This document shows positions 14,892-23,339 of a stretch of 43,796 nucleotides of DNA, in pieces. The translations under genes were made by a program, and so were the position numbers. Origin of the DNA: Streptomyces somaliensis DSM 40738. GTDB lineage: Bacteria; Actinomycetota; Actinomycetes; Streptomycetales; Streptomycetaceae. The number at the start of each line of letters is the position of its first letter. Positions within the stretch are counted from its first letter, which is position 1. A model generated the notes under the pieces. It did no database searches. It saw only the letters and a program-made list of their open reading frames with translations, and was not told the DNA's origin. The stretch is from the NCBI GenBank assembly GCA_012396115.1, contig JAAXOU010000008.1:1-43796 (forward strand), read 5' to 3'.

Positions 14892-16259
14892 CTACAGGGT
14901 GCGCAGCAGCACCGCGGGGTGCTCGACGCAGTCGGCGACGTACCGCAGGAAACCGCCCGCCGTGCCGCCGTCGCACACCCGGTGGTCGAACGCGAGGGAC
15001 AGCTGCACGACCTGACGGACCGCCAGCTCACCGTCGTGCACCCACGGCTTCGGGACGATCCGGCCGACGCCGAGCATCGCCGCCTCGGGGTGGTTGATGA
15101 TCGGCGTGGAGCCGTCGACACCGAACACGCCGTAGTTGTTCAGCGTGAACGTGCCGCCCGTCAGGTCGGCCGGGGACAGGGCGCCCGCGCGCGCCACCTC
15201 GGTGAGGCGGGCGAACTCCGCCGTGAGGTCCTCCGCGGAGCGGGCGTGCGCGTCGCGGACGACGGGCACGACCAGGCCGCGGTCGGTCTGGGCCGCGAAG
15301 CCCAGGTGCACCTCGGGCAGCCGGACGATCTCGCGGGCGTCGAGGTCGACGCGGGAGTTCAGCTCCGGGTAGCGGGCGAGCGCGGCCGTGCAGATCCGGG
15401 CCAGCAGCGCCAGCAGGGAGATCTTCGGCCCCCCGGCGGCGTTCATCGCGGCCCGCGCCGCCATGAGCTCCGTCGCGTCGGCGTCGACCCAGCAGGTGGC
15501 GTCGGGGATCTCCCGGCGGCTGCGGGCCAGCTTGTCGGCGACGGCGCCGCGCACCCCGCGCAGCGGGATCCGCTCGGCGGCGGCCGTCCCCGAGGCGGCC
15601 GGCACGGGGCGCGGCGGGGTGGAGACCGGAGTCGCGGCGGAGGCCGGGGCGGCGGAGGCCCGCTCGACGTCGGCCCGCAGGATCAGCCCGTCCGGGCCGG
15701 AACCGCGCAGCAGCCGCAGGTCGACACCGCGCTCCCGGGCGAGCTTCCGCACCAGCGGCGAGATCACCGGGACCGGCCCCTCCGCGGGTGCGGCGGGCGC
15801 CGGCACGGGGGCCGGTGCGGCGGCCCGGGGCGCGGACGCGGCGATCGGCGCCGCCGGGCGGACGCGCCGCCTGCGGGCGGACGCCGCGCTGGTGCCGTAG
15901 CCGACCAGGACGTTCCCCGACCCCTCGTCGGCGGGTTCGGCCCCGCCGGGCGCGTCCGCCTCCGGGGCCGTGCCCGAACCCCCGGACGCCCCGGGGGCGG
16001 CCGGGGCCTCCGTGGCGCCGACGGCGACGGTCAGCAGCGGGGCGCCGACCGGCAGCTCCTCGCCCTCCTCGCCGAAGCGGGCGGTGACGACGCCGCCGTA
16101 CGGGCAGGGGACCTCCACCATCGCCTTGGCCGTCTCGACCTCCACGACCGGCTGGTCGATGGCGACGACGTCCCCCACCGAGACGAGCCACCGCACGATC
16201 TCGGCCTCGGTGAGTCCCTCACCGAGGTCCGGCAGCTTGAACTCCAGCACCCGGGTCAT
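14892..16259 (-). CDS. bkdH: Branched-chain keto-acid dehydrogenase E2, operon 2
   Basis: 455-aa dihydrolipoamide acyltransferase. Lipoyl domain (about 1-80) with ETAKA and Lys45; an Ala/Pro linker; a subunit-binding domain near residues 165-205 (SPLVRKLARERGVDLRLLRG); and a catalytic domain with FDHRVCDG (His426, Asp430). The ATG at 16259 overlaps the bkdG stop by one base. It resembles bkdC throughout, but has NNYGVFGVDGSTPIIN where BkdC has TNVGVFGVDTGTPILN, and a Cys in the active-site loop. Last gene of bkdF-bkdG-bkdH; a terminator follows directly. Confidence 0.93.
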   Translation of the reverse strand: MTRVLEFKLPDLGEGLTEAEIVRWLVSVGDVVAIDQPVVEVETAKAMVEVPCPYGGVVTARFGEEGEELPVGAPLLTVAVGATEAPAAPGASGGSGTAPEADAPGGAEPADEGSGNVLVGYGTSAASARRRRVRPAAPIAASAPRAAAPAPVPAPAAPAEGPVPVISPLVRKLARERGVDLRLLRGSGPDGLILRADVERASAAPASAATPVSTPPRPVPAASGTAAAERIPLRGVRGAVADKLARSRREIPDATCWVDADATELMAARAAMNAAGGPKISLLALLARICTAALARYPELNSRVDLDAREIVRLPEVHLGFAAQTDRGLVVPVVRDAHARSAEDLTAEFARLTEVARAGALSPADLTGGTFTLNNYGVFGVDGSTPIINHPEAAMLGVGRIVPKPWVHDGELAVRQVVQLSLAFDHRVCDGGTAGGFLRYVADCVEHPAVLLRTL

Positions 16260-17272
16260 CAGCTCGCCGCCTCCCACTGGAGCCGGGCGACCGCGTCCAG
16301 GACCCGGTCGACACCCGGCAGGTGATGCCGCTCCAGCATGGGCGGCGGGTACGGAATGTCGAATCCGGCCACCCGCAGCACCGGGGCCTCCAGGTGGTGG
16401 AAGCACCGCTCGGTGATCCGGGCGGCGATCTCCGCGCCCGGCCCGGCGAAGCCGGTGGACTCGTGCACGACGACCGCGCGGCCCGTGCGCCGCACCGACG
16501 CGCAGACGGTCTCGTCGTCGAACGGGACCAGCGAGCGCAGGTCCACGACCTCCAGGTCCCAGCCCTCCGCCCGGGCCGCCTCGGCCGCCTCCAGGCAGAC
16601 CGGTACGGACGGACCGTAGGTGACCAGCGTGGCGCTGCGGCCGCTGCGGCGCACCACGGCGCGGCCGATCGGCTCCACCGCGGCCGGGGCCTCGGGCGAC
16701 CAGTCGGACTTCGACCAGTACAGCCGCTTCGGCTCCAGGAAGACGACCGGGTCGTCGGAGGCGATGGCGGCGCGGAGCAGCCCGTACGCGTCCTCGACCG
16801 TCGCGGGGGTGACGACGTGGAGCCCCGGCGTCGCCATGTAGTACACCTCGGAGGAGTCGCTGTGGTGCTCGACGCCGCCGATCCCTCCGCCGTAGGGGAC
16901 GCGGACGACCAGCGGCATCGGCATCGCGCCGCGGGTGCGGTTGCGCATCTTCGCGACGTGGCTGAGGAGCTGCTCGAAGGCGGGGTAGGCGAACGCGTCG
17001 AACTGCATCTCGACGACCGGCCGCAGCCCGTACATCGCCATGCCGACGGCCGCGCCGAGGATGCCCGCCTCGGCGAGCGGCGTGTCCGCGCAGCGGTCCT
17101 CGCCGAACTCCTCGGCGAGCCCGTCGGTGACGCGGAAGACGCCGCCCAGTGTGCCGACGTCCTCGCCCATGACGTGCACGGTCGGGTCCTCGGCCATCGC
17201 GTCGCGCATGGCCCGCTGGAGGGCCTGCGCCATGGTGGCGGGCTTGGCCGCCCGCTTGGCCACGGTGGTCAT
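16259..17272 (-). CDS. bkdG: Branched-chain keto-acid dehydrogenase E1 beta, operon 2
   Basis: 337-aa E1 beta subunit. MGEDVGTLGGVFRVT, VEMQFDAFAYPAFEQ, RVPYGGGIGGVEHHSDSSE and RITERCFHHLEAPVLRV mirror BkdB nearly position by position. The N-terminus carries a short basic extension (AKRAAKPATM). The ATG at 17272 overlaps the bkdF stop as ATGA. It should pair with BkdF to decarboxylate branched-chain 2-oxo acids, supplying the isobutyryl-, isovaleryl- and 2-methylbutyryl-CoA starters used for branched fatty acids and some polyketides in Streptomyces. Confidence 0.93.
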   Translation of the reverse strand: MTTVAKRAAKPATMAQALQRAMRDAMAEDPTVHVMGEDVGTLGGVFRVTDGLAEEFGEDRCADTPLAEAGILGAAVGMAMYGLRPVVEMQFDAFAYPAFEQLLSHVAKMRNRTRGAMPMPLVVRVPYGGGIGGVEHHSDSSEVYYMATPGLHVVTPATVEDAYGLLRAAIASDDPVVFLEPKRLYWSKSDWSPEAPAAVEPIGRAVVRRSGRSATLVTYGPSVPVCLEAAEAARAEGWDLEVVDLRSLVPFDDETVCASVRRTGRAVVVHESTGFAGPGAEIAARITERCFHHLEAPVLRVAGFDIPYPPPMLERHHLPGVDRVLDAVARLQWEAAS

Positions 17273-18408
17273 CGGTGGTCACCTTCCGCTTCGGCGTCCA
17301 GCTCGGCCCTCAGTTGCGCGGCCTGCTCCCTCAGCTGCGCGGTCTGCTCCGCGTAGACGTGGGCGAACAGGTCCGTGGGGTCGAGCTCGGCGTCGGCGTT
17401 CATCCGCTCGCGCAGCCGCGCGGCCATCGTCTCGGCCTCCTCGGCCGCCTCCCGGACGCCGTCCTCGTCGATCAGGCCGCGCTCCGTCAGCTCCCGCTCC
17501 AGGAGCTGGACCGGGTCGTGCCGACGCCACGCCTCGACCTCGGCGTCCCCCCGGTACCGGGTCGCGTCGTCGGCGTTGGTGTGGGCGTCGACGCGGTACG
17601 TCACGGCCTCGACGAGCGTGGGGCCGCCGCCGCGCCGGGCGCGGGCCACCGCCTCGGAGAGCACCTGGTGGACGGCCGCCGCGTCGTTGCCGTCGACGAG
17701 CCGGCCCGGCACGCCGTAACCGACGGCCTTGTGGGCGAGCGACGGGGCCGCGGTCTGCTTGTGGAGGGGCACGGAGATCGCGAAGCCGTTGTTCTGCACG
17801 AGGAAGACGACGGGGGCCTGCCACACGGCGGCGAAGTTCAACGCCTCGTGGAAGTCGCCCTCGCTGGTGCCGCCGTCGCCGACCATGGCCAGCGCCACGA
17901 CGTCGTCGCCCTTGAGGCGCGCGGCGTGGGCCAGGCCCACGGCGTGCGGGAGCTGCGTGGCGAGCGGGGTGCACAGGGGGGCGATGCGGTGCTCGCGCGG
18001 GTCGTACCCGGTGTGCCAGTCGCCCCGCAGCAGCGTCAGCGCCTCGACGGGGTCGAGCCCGCGGGCCACGGCGGCCAGGGTGTCCCGGTACGAGGGGAAC
18101 AGCCAGTCCCGCTCCTCCAGGACGAGCGCGGCGGCCACCTCGCAGGCCTCCTGGCCCGTGCTGGAGGGGTACACGGCCAGCCGGCCCTGCTTGGTGAGCG
18201 CGGTCGCCTGCGTGTTGTACCGGCGGCCGCGCACCAGCTCGGCGTAGAGCCGGCGCAGGACGTCCGGCGCGAAGTCGGCGGCGGCGTCCGTGCCCAGCAC
18301 CCGGTACGGCTCGGGGTCCGGGAGCAGCGGCGCGGGGTCCGTGCGCGGCTTCCACGCCGGCGGACCGGGACGATGAGAGGCCGCGCCGGGCAGCTCTTGG
18401 ACCGTCAT
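17269..18408 (-). CDS. bkdF: Branched-chain keto-acid dehydrogenase E1 alpha, operon 2
   Basis: 379-aa E1 alpha. ThDP motif MVGDGGTSEGDFHEALNF followed by QNNGFAISVP; YRVDAHTNADDATRYR. The ATG at 18408 has GAGGAGGTG 5 nt upstream, the strongest ribosome site in the left half. The C-terminus ends in a heptad-like stretch (EQTAQLREQAAQLRAEL) absent from BkdA, possibly a coiled coil for assembly. BkdA and BkdF are more different than the other subunit pairs, so the two complexes may differ in substrate range. Divergent from bkdR; the intergenic region holds a TetR-type operator match at 18475-18488. Confidence 0.92.
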   Translation of the reverse strand: MTVQELPGAASHRPGPPAWKPRTDPAPLLPDPEPYRVLGTDAAADFAPDVLRRLYAELVRGRRYNTQATALTKQGRLAVYPSSTGQEACEVAAALVLEERDWLFPSYRDTLAAVARGLDPVEALTLLRGDWHTGYDPREHRIAPLCTPLATQLPHAVGLAHAARLKGDDVVALAMVGDGGTSEGDFHEALNFAAVWQAPVVFLVQNNGFAISVPLHKQTAAPSLAHKAVGYGVPGRLVDGNDAAAVHQVLSEAVARARRGGGPTLVEAVTYRVDAHTNADDATRYRGDAEVEAWRRHDPVQLLERELTERGLIDEDGVREAAEEAETMAARLRERMNADAELDPTDLFAHVYAEQTAQLREQAAQLRAELDAEAEGDHR

Positions 18409-18474
18409 GACAGCACCTCCTCGTGGGAGGGGGCGTAAGCCCCGGGAGTGGCGCGAATGTGGCGCGCCTCACCT

Positions 18475-18488
18475 ACCGATTGTTCGGT
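18475..18488. promoter_or_regulatory. TetR-type operator core in the bkdF/bkdR promoter region
   Basis: ACCGATTGTTCGGT differs at one position from the ACCGATCGTTCGGT core found upstream of paaN and, inverted, upstream of paaA. It lies 67 bp from the bkdF start and 102 bp from the bkdR start, so it could act on either promoter. Confidence 0.6.
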
Positions 18489-18522
18489 CGTGGAGCCATT
18501 CTGGCTACAGGCACCCCGATCC

Positions 18523-18531
18523 TGTGGACGA
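18523..18531 (-). promoter_or_regulatory. DnaA-box-like 9-mer
   Basis: On the minus strand TCGTCCACA, one base from the Streptomyces-preferred DnaA box TTGTCCACA. It lies in the bkdR leader. A single site is weak evidence; several such sites in intergenic DNA of this window make it worth recording. Confidence 0.35.
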
Positions 18532-18589
18532 ACGGTTTTGCACAACCCGGGGGCAGGGCATCTCGTCCACGGAGGAAAGGCGGGGGGAT

Positions 18590-19117
18590 ATGGACGCTGA
18601 ACAAATGGCCAACGGCCGGGGGGTGGCGCCCCAGGGTGGCGAGAACGTTCCGCCGCCCCGTCCGCTCGACGCCGTCGACCGTTCCATCCTGCGGATACTC
18701 CAGGTGGACGGGCGCGCGTCGATACGGTCGGTGGCCGAGCGGGTCCACGTGTCGCGCGCGAACGCGTACGCGCGCATCAACCGGCTCATCGACGACGGGG
18801 TGATCCGCGGCTTCAGCGCACGCGTCAACCACGAGCGGGCGGGCCAGGGGGCCTCCGCGTACATCACGCTCAAGATCGTGCAGAACTCGTGGCGCACCGT
18901 CCGCGAGCAGTTGCAGACGCTGCCGGGTGCGGCGCACATCGCCCTGGTCAGCGGGGACTTCGACGTACTGCTGCTGGTGCACACGCCGGACAACCGCACC
19001 CTGCGCGAGCTGGTCCTGACCAGGCTGCAGGCGATCCCGGAGGTGCTGTCCACGCGCACGCTGCTGGTGTTCGAGGAGACGGACCTCGACCGCAGGTTCG
19101 CGGCCGACGGGGTGTAG
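18590..19117 (+). CDS. bkdR: Lrp/AsnC-family regulator BkdR
   Basis: 175-aa Lrp/AsnC regulator. The N-terminal HTH (about 30-80) reads LDAVDRSILRILQVDGRASIRSVAERVHVSRANAYARINRL, followed by a linker and the effector-binding RAM domain (AYITLKIV, VSGDFDVLLLVHTPD). These proteins bind amino acids and form octamers or dimers on DNA. An Lrp-type bkdR next to bkd genes, controlling them and development, is established in Streptomyces coelicolor. I chose ATG 18590, preceded by GGAGGAAAGG and GGGGGG; ATG 18605 is the alternative. Divergent from bkdF and convergent with the TetR gene. Confidence 0.88.
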   Translation: MDAEQMANGRGVAPQGGENVPPPRPLDAVDRSILRILQVDGRASIRSVAERVHVSRANAYARINRLIDDGVIRGFSARVNHERAGQGASAYITLKIVQNSWRTVREQLQTLPGAAHIALVSGDFDVLLLVHTPDNRTLRELVLTRLQAIPEVLSTRTLLVFEETDLDRRFAADGV

Positions 19118-19144
19118 GGGCCGCGCCGGCCGGGGCGGTCCGCA

Positions 19145-19206
19145 CGGGCCCCGTCCCGGGCGGGGCGGCCCCGCCCGGCGCGGGGCCCGGCCCGGGACGG
19201 GGCCCG
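19145..19206. terminator. Bidirectional terminator between bkdR and the TetR gene
   Basis: Bases 19145-19161 and 19190-19206 form a perfect 17-bp stem; the 28-nt interior is GC-only and can fold further. It sits between the converging stop codons of bkdR and the TetR gene. Confidence 0.75.
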
Positions 19207-19265
19207 CGCGTCGTCGCGAGGGCCCGCGCCGCGGGGGGGGTCGGCGGCCGGTGCGCGGGCCCCGG

Positions 19266-19859
19266 TCAGGAGCCGGTGCGCAGGCCCTCGAAGGCCATGC
19301 GGACCAGCGTGTCCGCCACCTGCCGGCGGCCGGCCCCGTCCCCGGGCTGCGGCCGGTACCACTCGACGAGCGAGTTGACCATGCCGAACAGCAGCCTGGT
19401 CGCGATCTTTATGTCCATGTCGGAGCGGAGGTCCCCCTCCGCCGCGGCCGCCTTCATCAGGTCGGCTATGCGGTGGTCGAACTCGCGGCGCCGTTCCAGC
19501 GCCCAGCGCTCGGTCCGCGTGTTGCCGCGCACCCGCAGCAGCAGCGTCACGTACGGCAGCTCGTCGACCAGCACCTCGACCGTGCGCCGGGTGACGTACT
19601 CGACCCGCTCGACGGCCCGGCCGCGGGTGGCGGGCCCCTCGTCCAGCACGGCGAACAACCCGTCCAGGGCGCGGCTGACCGCCCGCCGCAGCAGTTCCTC
19701 CTTGCCCGCGACGTGGTGGTAGATCGAGGACTTGGAGATCCCGGCGGCCCTGGAGAGGTGCTCCATGGACGTGCCGTCGTAACCGCGCTCGTTGAAGACC
19801 CCGACGGCGACCGACAGCAGGGTCTCGGGGGTGTAGGTGTCGCGCCTGGCGGTCGTCAT
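19266..19859 (-). CDS. paaR: TetR-family regulator, probable PaaR of the paa regulon
   Basis: 197-aa TetR repressor. N-terminal HTH about 10-55: FNERGYDGTSMEHLSRAAGI then SKSSIYHHVAGKEELL. The helical C-terminus is the ligand domain. The ATG at 19859 overlaps the paaH stop as ATGA, so it is co-transcribed with paaH and autoregulated if it binds the operator at 21459-21476. The adjacent genes, and matching palindromes at both paa promoters, argue that it is the paa repressor, with an acyl-CoA such as phenylacetyl-CoA as inducer. Ligand and name are inference; regulators of this type also control fatty-acid catabolism. Confidence 0.78.
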   Translation of the reverse strand: MTTARRDTYTPETLLSVAVGVFNERGYDGTSMEHLSRAAGISKSSIYHHVAGKEELLRRAVSRALDGLFAVLDEGPATRGRAVERVEYVTRRTVEVLVDELPYVTLLLRVRGNTRTERWALERRREFDHRIADLMKAAAAEGDLRSDMDIKIATRLLFGMVNSLVEWYRPQPGDGAGRRQVADTLVRMAFEGLRTGS

Positions 19860-21406
19860 CGCCCGCCCTCCCCCTCCCCCTCGGCGTAGGAGTGGCGGTA
19901 GAGCGCCAGGGAGGGCGCGTAACGTCCCGAGGGGTCGCGCTGGTGGAGCTCCTCCAGGAGGCTGTACGCCCAGTTCCTGCCGAGCCTGCGGCTCCACTCG
20001 ATGGGCCCCAGCGGGTAGTTGACGCCGAGCCGCATCGCGGTGTCGACGTCCTCCTCGGTGGCGACGCCCTTGGCGACCGCGTCGTGCGCGAGGTCGATGA
20101 GGCGTGCCACGGTCCGGGCGACGATCATGCCCGGTACGTCGCCGATGACGCTGACCTTCTTGCCGAGCGCCTGGAAGAGGCCGATCGCCTGGCCGAGGGT
20201 CTCCGGGGACGTGTCGGGGCCGGCGGCGAGCGCGATGCGGGTCGCCTCGCGGTAGTCGAGGGCCAGGTCGAAGTAGACGACGTCGCGGAACTCGACGGAG
20301 GTCTGCCCGTCGGCCGGCGCCAGCTGGCCGCCGCTGGGCAGTTCCAGGCGGGTGCCCCGGTCCTCCTCCTCCTCGCGGAGGGGTATCCCGGCCTCGCGGA
20401 TCATGTCGAGCAGTTCGCCGCAGGGGGCGAGGTCGCCCTCGACGACGACGTACGCGGGCGGTTCGGCCGGCTCGGCGGTGTGCGGCTCGGGGCGGTGGGA
20501 GCCCCCCTCGTCGTAGGCGTACCAGCCGCGGCCGGACTTGCGGCCCAGCATCCCGGCCTCGACCAGGCGCCGCTGGGCGAGCGAGGGGCGGAACCGGGGG
20601 TCCTGGAAGAACGCCTCCCAGACCGAGGTGGTCACCGCCTCGTTGACGTCGTGGCCGATGAGGTCGGTCAGCTCGAAGGCGCCCATGCGGAAGCCGCCGG
20701 ACTCGCGCAGGACCGCGTCGATGGTGGCCGGGTCGGCGCCCCGCTCCTCGTACACCGCGAACGCCTCGGCGTAGAAGGGGCGGGCGAGGCGGTTGACGAT
20801 GAAGCCCGGGGTGTCGGCGCAGGCGACCGGGGTCTTGCCCCAGGCGCGGGCCGTCTCGTACGCGCGCGCGGCGCAGGCGGCGTCCGTCGCGAAGCCGCTG
20901 ACGACCTCGACGAGGGGGAGCAGCGGCGCCGGGTTGAAGAAGTGCATGCCGACGAAGCGGCCCGGCAGGCGCAGCGCCCCGCCGACGGCGGTGACGGAGA
21001 GCGAGGAGGTATTGGTGGCGAGCAGGCAGTCGTCCCCGACGATCTCCTCCAGGGCGGCGAAGAGCTCCTGCTTGACCGCGAGGCGCTCCACGACCGCCTC
21101 GACGACGAGCGCGGCGTCGGCCAGCTCGTCGAGGGCGGCGGCCGGGTGGAGGCGGGCGGCGGCCGCGTCCCGCTCCTCCCGGGTGAGGCGGCCCTTGGCG
21201 ACCAGCCGGTCCAGCCGTCCGAGGACGGACTCGGCGGCCTGCTCGGCGCGGCCCGGCACGGCGTCGTGGAGGCGCACGGGGTGGCCCGCGACGAGCGCGA
21301 CCTGCGCGATGCCCTGGCCCATGGTCCCCGTCCCGACGACGGCGACGGTCCGGTCGCGGTCGACGGGGGTGCCGGCCGCCCGTGCGCTGGCCTCGGTACC
21401 GCTCAT
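19856..21406 (-). CDS. paaH: 3-hydroxyacyl-CoA dehydrogenase (PaaH type)
   Basis: 516-aa NAD-dependent dehydrogenase. Rossmann motif VVGTGTMGQGIAQVALVAGH at the N-terminus, the substrate segment GMHFFNPAPLLPLVEVV, then two C-terminal 3HCDH domains (GFIVNRLARPFYAEAF and GMIVARTVARLIDLA). The two-domain length of about 500 aa is that of PaaH, which oxidises 3-hydroxyadipyl-CoA in phenylacetate breakdown, rather than the 280-aa 3-hydroxybutyryl-CoA enzymes. The ATG at 21406 has GGAGG 9 nt upstream; the frame is open to GTG 21436 but without a ribosome site. First gene of paaH-tetR, divergent from paaN. Confidence 0.85.
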   Translation of the reverse strand: MSGTEASARAAGTPVDRDRTVAVVGTGTMGQGIAQVALVAGHPVRLHDAVPGRAEQAAESVLGRLDRLVAKGRLTREERDAAAARLHPAAALDELADAALVVEAVVERLAVKQELFAALEEIVGDDCLLATNTSSLSVTAVGGALRLPGRFVGMHFFNPAPLLPLVEVVSGFATDAACAARAYETARAWGKTPVACADTPGFIVNRLARPFYAEAFAVYEERGADPATIDAVLRESGGFRMGAFELTDLIGHDVNEAVTTSVWEAFFQDPRFRPSLAQRRLVEAGMLGRKSGRGWYAYDEGGSHRPEPHTAEPAEPPAYVVVEGDLAPCGELLDMIREAGIPLREEEEDRGTRLELPSGGQLAPADGQTSVEFRDVVYFDLALDYREATRIALAAGPDTSPETLGQAIGLFQALGKKVSVIGDVPGMIVARTVARLIDLAHDAVAKGVATEEDVDTAMRLGVNYPLGPIEWSRRLGRNWAYSLLEELHQRDPSGRYAPSLALYRHSYAEGEGEGGR

Positions 21407-21458
21407 GTCAGTGATCCTCCCCGACGGGTTCTCCACAGGCCGGAGAGACCCCCTTGTC

Positions 21459-21476
21459 CCGACCGATCGTTCGGTT
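21459..21476. promoter_or_regulatory. paa operator, paaH/paaN site
   Basis: CCGACCGATCGTTCGGTT is, base for base, the reverse complement of the site at 26022-26039. The 14-bp core is an imperfect palindrome (12 of 14 symmetric). It fills the spacer between TTGTCC (21454-21459) and TACTCT (21476-21481), a plausible paaN promoter with a 16-bp spacer, so a bound repressor would block RNA polymerase. Confidence 0.8.
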
Positions 21477-21529
21477 ACTCTAGCCCTGTCCGCCTGTCCC
21501 TGCCCAGCTCATCGAGGAGTTGGTCCCCC

Positions 21530-23224
21530 ATGGCCGCCGCGCAGCTGACCCCCGCCCACCTGTCCGAGAGGCACCGTCCCACGCTCGACCGGGCGCTGGA
21601 GGCGATCCGTACGCGTGCCTACTGGTCACCGCACCCGGAGCACCCGAAGGCCTACGGGGAGGACGGCTCGCTCAGCGCCGCGGACGGCCTCGCCGCCCAC
21701 CGGGCGGTCCTCGGCTCCCGCTTCGACCTGGACCAGCCGGGCACGGACGGCTGGACCGGCGGGGAGGTCTCCCCGTACGGCCCGGCGCTCGGCGTGGAGT
21801 ACCCGCACGCGGACGCGGACGTGCTGCTGCCGGCGATGCGCGCCGGCCTGGGCGCCTGGCGGGACGCCGGCCCGGAGACGCGCGCCCTGGTCTGCCTGGA
21901 GGTCCTCGCCCGCATCAGCGCCCGCACGCACGAGTTCGCGCACGCGGTGATGCACACCAGCGGGCAGGCGTTCATGATGGCCTTCCAGGCGGGCGGCCCG
22001 CACGCGCAGGACCGCGGCCTGGAGGCGGTGGCGTACGCGTACGCGGAGCAGACCCGGACGCCGCGGGAGGCCGGCTGGTCCAAGCCGCAGGGCAAGCGGG
22101 ACCCGCTGGAGCTCCGCAAGACCTTCACCCCGGTCGGCCGCGGCGTCTCCCTGGTGATCGGCTGCAACACCTTCCCGACGTGGAACGGCTACCCGGGCCT
22201 GTTCGCCTCCCTGGCGACCGGCAACGCCGTCCTGGTCAAGCCGCACCCGCGCGCGGTCCTGCCGCTGGCGCTGACGGTGCGGATCGCGCGCGACGTGCTG
22301 GCCGAGGCGGGCTTCGACCCGAACCTGGTGGCGCTGGCCGTCGAGCGTCCCGGCGAGGGCATCGCCAAGACGCTGGCCGTCCGCCCGGAGATCCGGATCA
22401 TCGACTACACGGGCTCGACCGGGTTCGGCGACTGGCTGGAGGCCAACGCCCGCCAGGCGCAGGTCTACACCGAGAAGGCCGGCGTCAACACGGTCGTCGT
22501 CGACTCCACCGACGACTACAAGGGCATGCTGTCCAACCTGGCCTTCTCCCTGTCCCTGTACAGCGGCCAGATGTGCACGACCCCGCAGAACCTGCTGATC
22601 CCCCGCGACGGCATCGCCACCGAAGCCGGCCCGAAGTCGTACGACGAGGTGGTCGCCGACCTCGCCGCCGCCGTGGACGGCCTGCTGGGCGACGACGCCC
22701 GGGCGAACGGGCTGCTGGGCGCGCTGGTCAACCCGGACGTGAAGGCCCGCCTGGAGGCGGCCGCCGGTCTGGGCGAGGTCGCCCTGCCCTCCCGCGAGGT
22801 CGTCAACCCCGACTTCCCGGACGCCGTCGTGCGCACTCCGCTCATGGTCAAGCTGGACGGTTCGAAGCCGGACGCGGAGGCCGCCTACATGTCGGAGTGC
22901 TTCGGCCCCGTCTCCTTCGCCGTGGCCGTGGACTCCACCGCCGACGCGCTGGAGCTGCTGCGGCGCACGGTCCGCGAGAAGGGCGCGATGACGGTCGGCG
23001 CGTACACGACCTCCGCGGACGTGGAGCGCGCGGTCGAGGAGGTCTGCCTGGAGGAGTCGGCGCAGCTGTCGCTGAACCTGACGGGCGGCGTCTACGTCAA
23101 CCAGACCGCCGCGTTCTCCGACTTCCACGGCTCGGGCGGCAACCCCGCCGCGAACGCGGCCCTGTGCGACGGCGCCTTCGTGGCGAACCGCTTCCGGGTG
23201 GTGGAGGTCCGCCGCCCGGCGTGA
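21530..23224 (+). CDS. paaN: Phenylacetate-degradation aldehyde dehydrogenase-like protein PaaN
   Basis: 564-aa PaaN of the aldehyde-dehydrogenase superfamily, the form without the C-terminal MaoC hydratase domain that E. coli PaaZ carries (about 680 aa). ALDH features: CNTFPTWNGYPGLFASLATG with VLVKPHP, GSTGFGDWLEANARQAQVYTE, and the nucleophile in SGQMCTTPQN (Cys349). It would oxidise the semialdehyde made after ring opening; the hydrolytic partner must be elsewhere. The ATG at 21530 has GAGGAG 10 nt upstream. Single-gene transcript behind the paa operator; a hairpin follows at 23261-23310. Confidence 0.87.
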   Translation: MAAAQLTPAHLSERHRPTLDRALEAIRTRAYWSPHPEHPKAYGEDGSLSAADGLAAHRAVLGSRFDLDQPGTDGWTGGEVSPYGPALGVEYPHADADVLLPAMRAGLGAWRDAGPETRALVCLEVLARISARTHEFAHAVMHTSGQAFMMAFQAGGPHAQDRGLEAVAYAYAEQTRTPREAGWSKPQGKRDPLELRKTFTPVGRGVSLVIGCNTFPTWNGYPGLFASLATGNAVLVKPHPRAVLPLALTVRIARDVLAEAGFDPNLVALAVERPGEGIAKTLAVRPEIRIIDYTGSTGFGDWLEANARQAQVYTEKAGVNTVVVDSTDDYKGMLSNLAFSLSLYSGQMCTTPQNLLIPRDGIATEAGPKSYDEVVADLAAAVDGLLGDDARANGLLGALVNPDVKARLEAAAGLGEVALPSREVVNPDFPDAVVRTPLMVKLDGSKPDAEAAYMSECFGPVSFAVAVDSTADALELLRRTVREKGAMTVGAYTTSADVERAVEEVCLEESAQLSLNLTGGVYVNQTAAFSDFHGSGGNPAANAALCDGAFVANRFRVVEVRRPA

Positions 23225-23260
23225 CGCGGCACGCGGCGTGACCCGCCGCCCGCGGCGGCC

Positions 23261-23310
23261 CCTGCCAGGTCCGGCGCCCGGCCACGACCGGGCGCCGCGG
23301 ACCTCGCAGG
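23261..23310. terminator. Bidirectional terminator between paaN and trmH
   Basis: GGCGCCCGG (23273-23281) pairs with CCGGGCGCC (23288-23296); after a 2-nt bulge GGTCC pairs with GGACC, and CCTGC with GCAGG further out. The loop is 6 nt. It lies between the converging stops of paaN and the methyltransferase gene. Confidence 0.7.
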
Positions 23311-23339
23311 CGGCGCCCCGCCGTGCCGCTGCCCCGCGC

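Noticed and set aside
19892-21529. Upstream extension of the paaN frame over paaH
   Set aside because: The frame is open, but paaH is real on the other strand; the paaN ATG at 21530 has a proper ribosome site and promoter.
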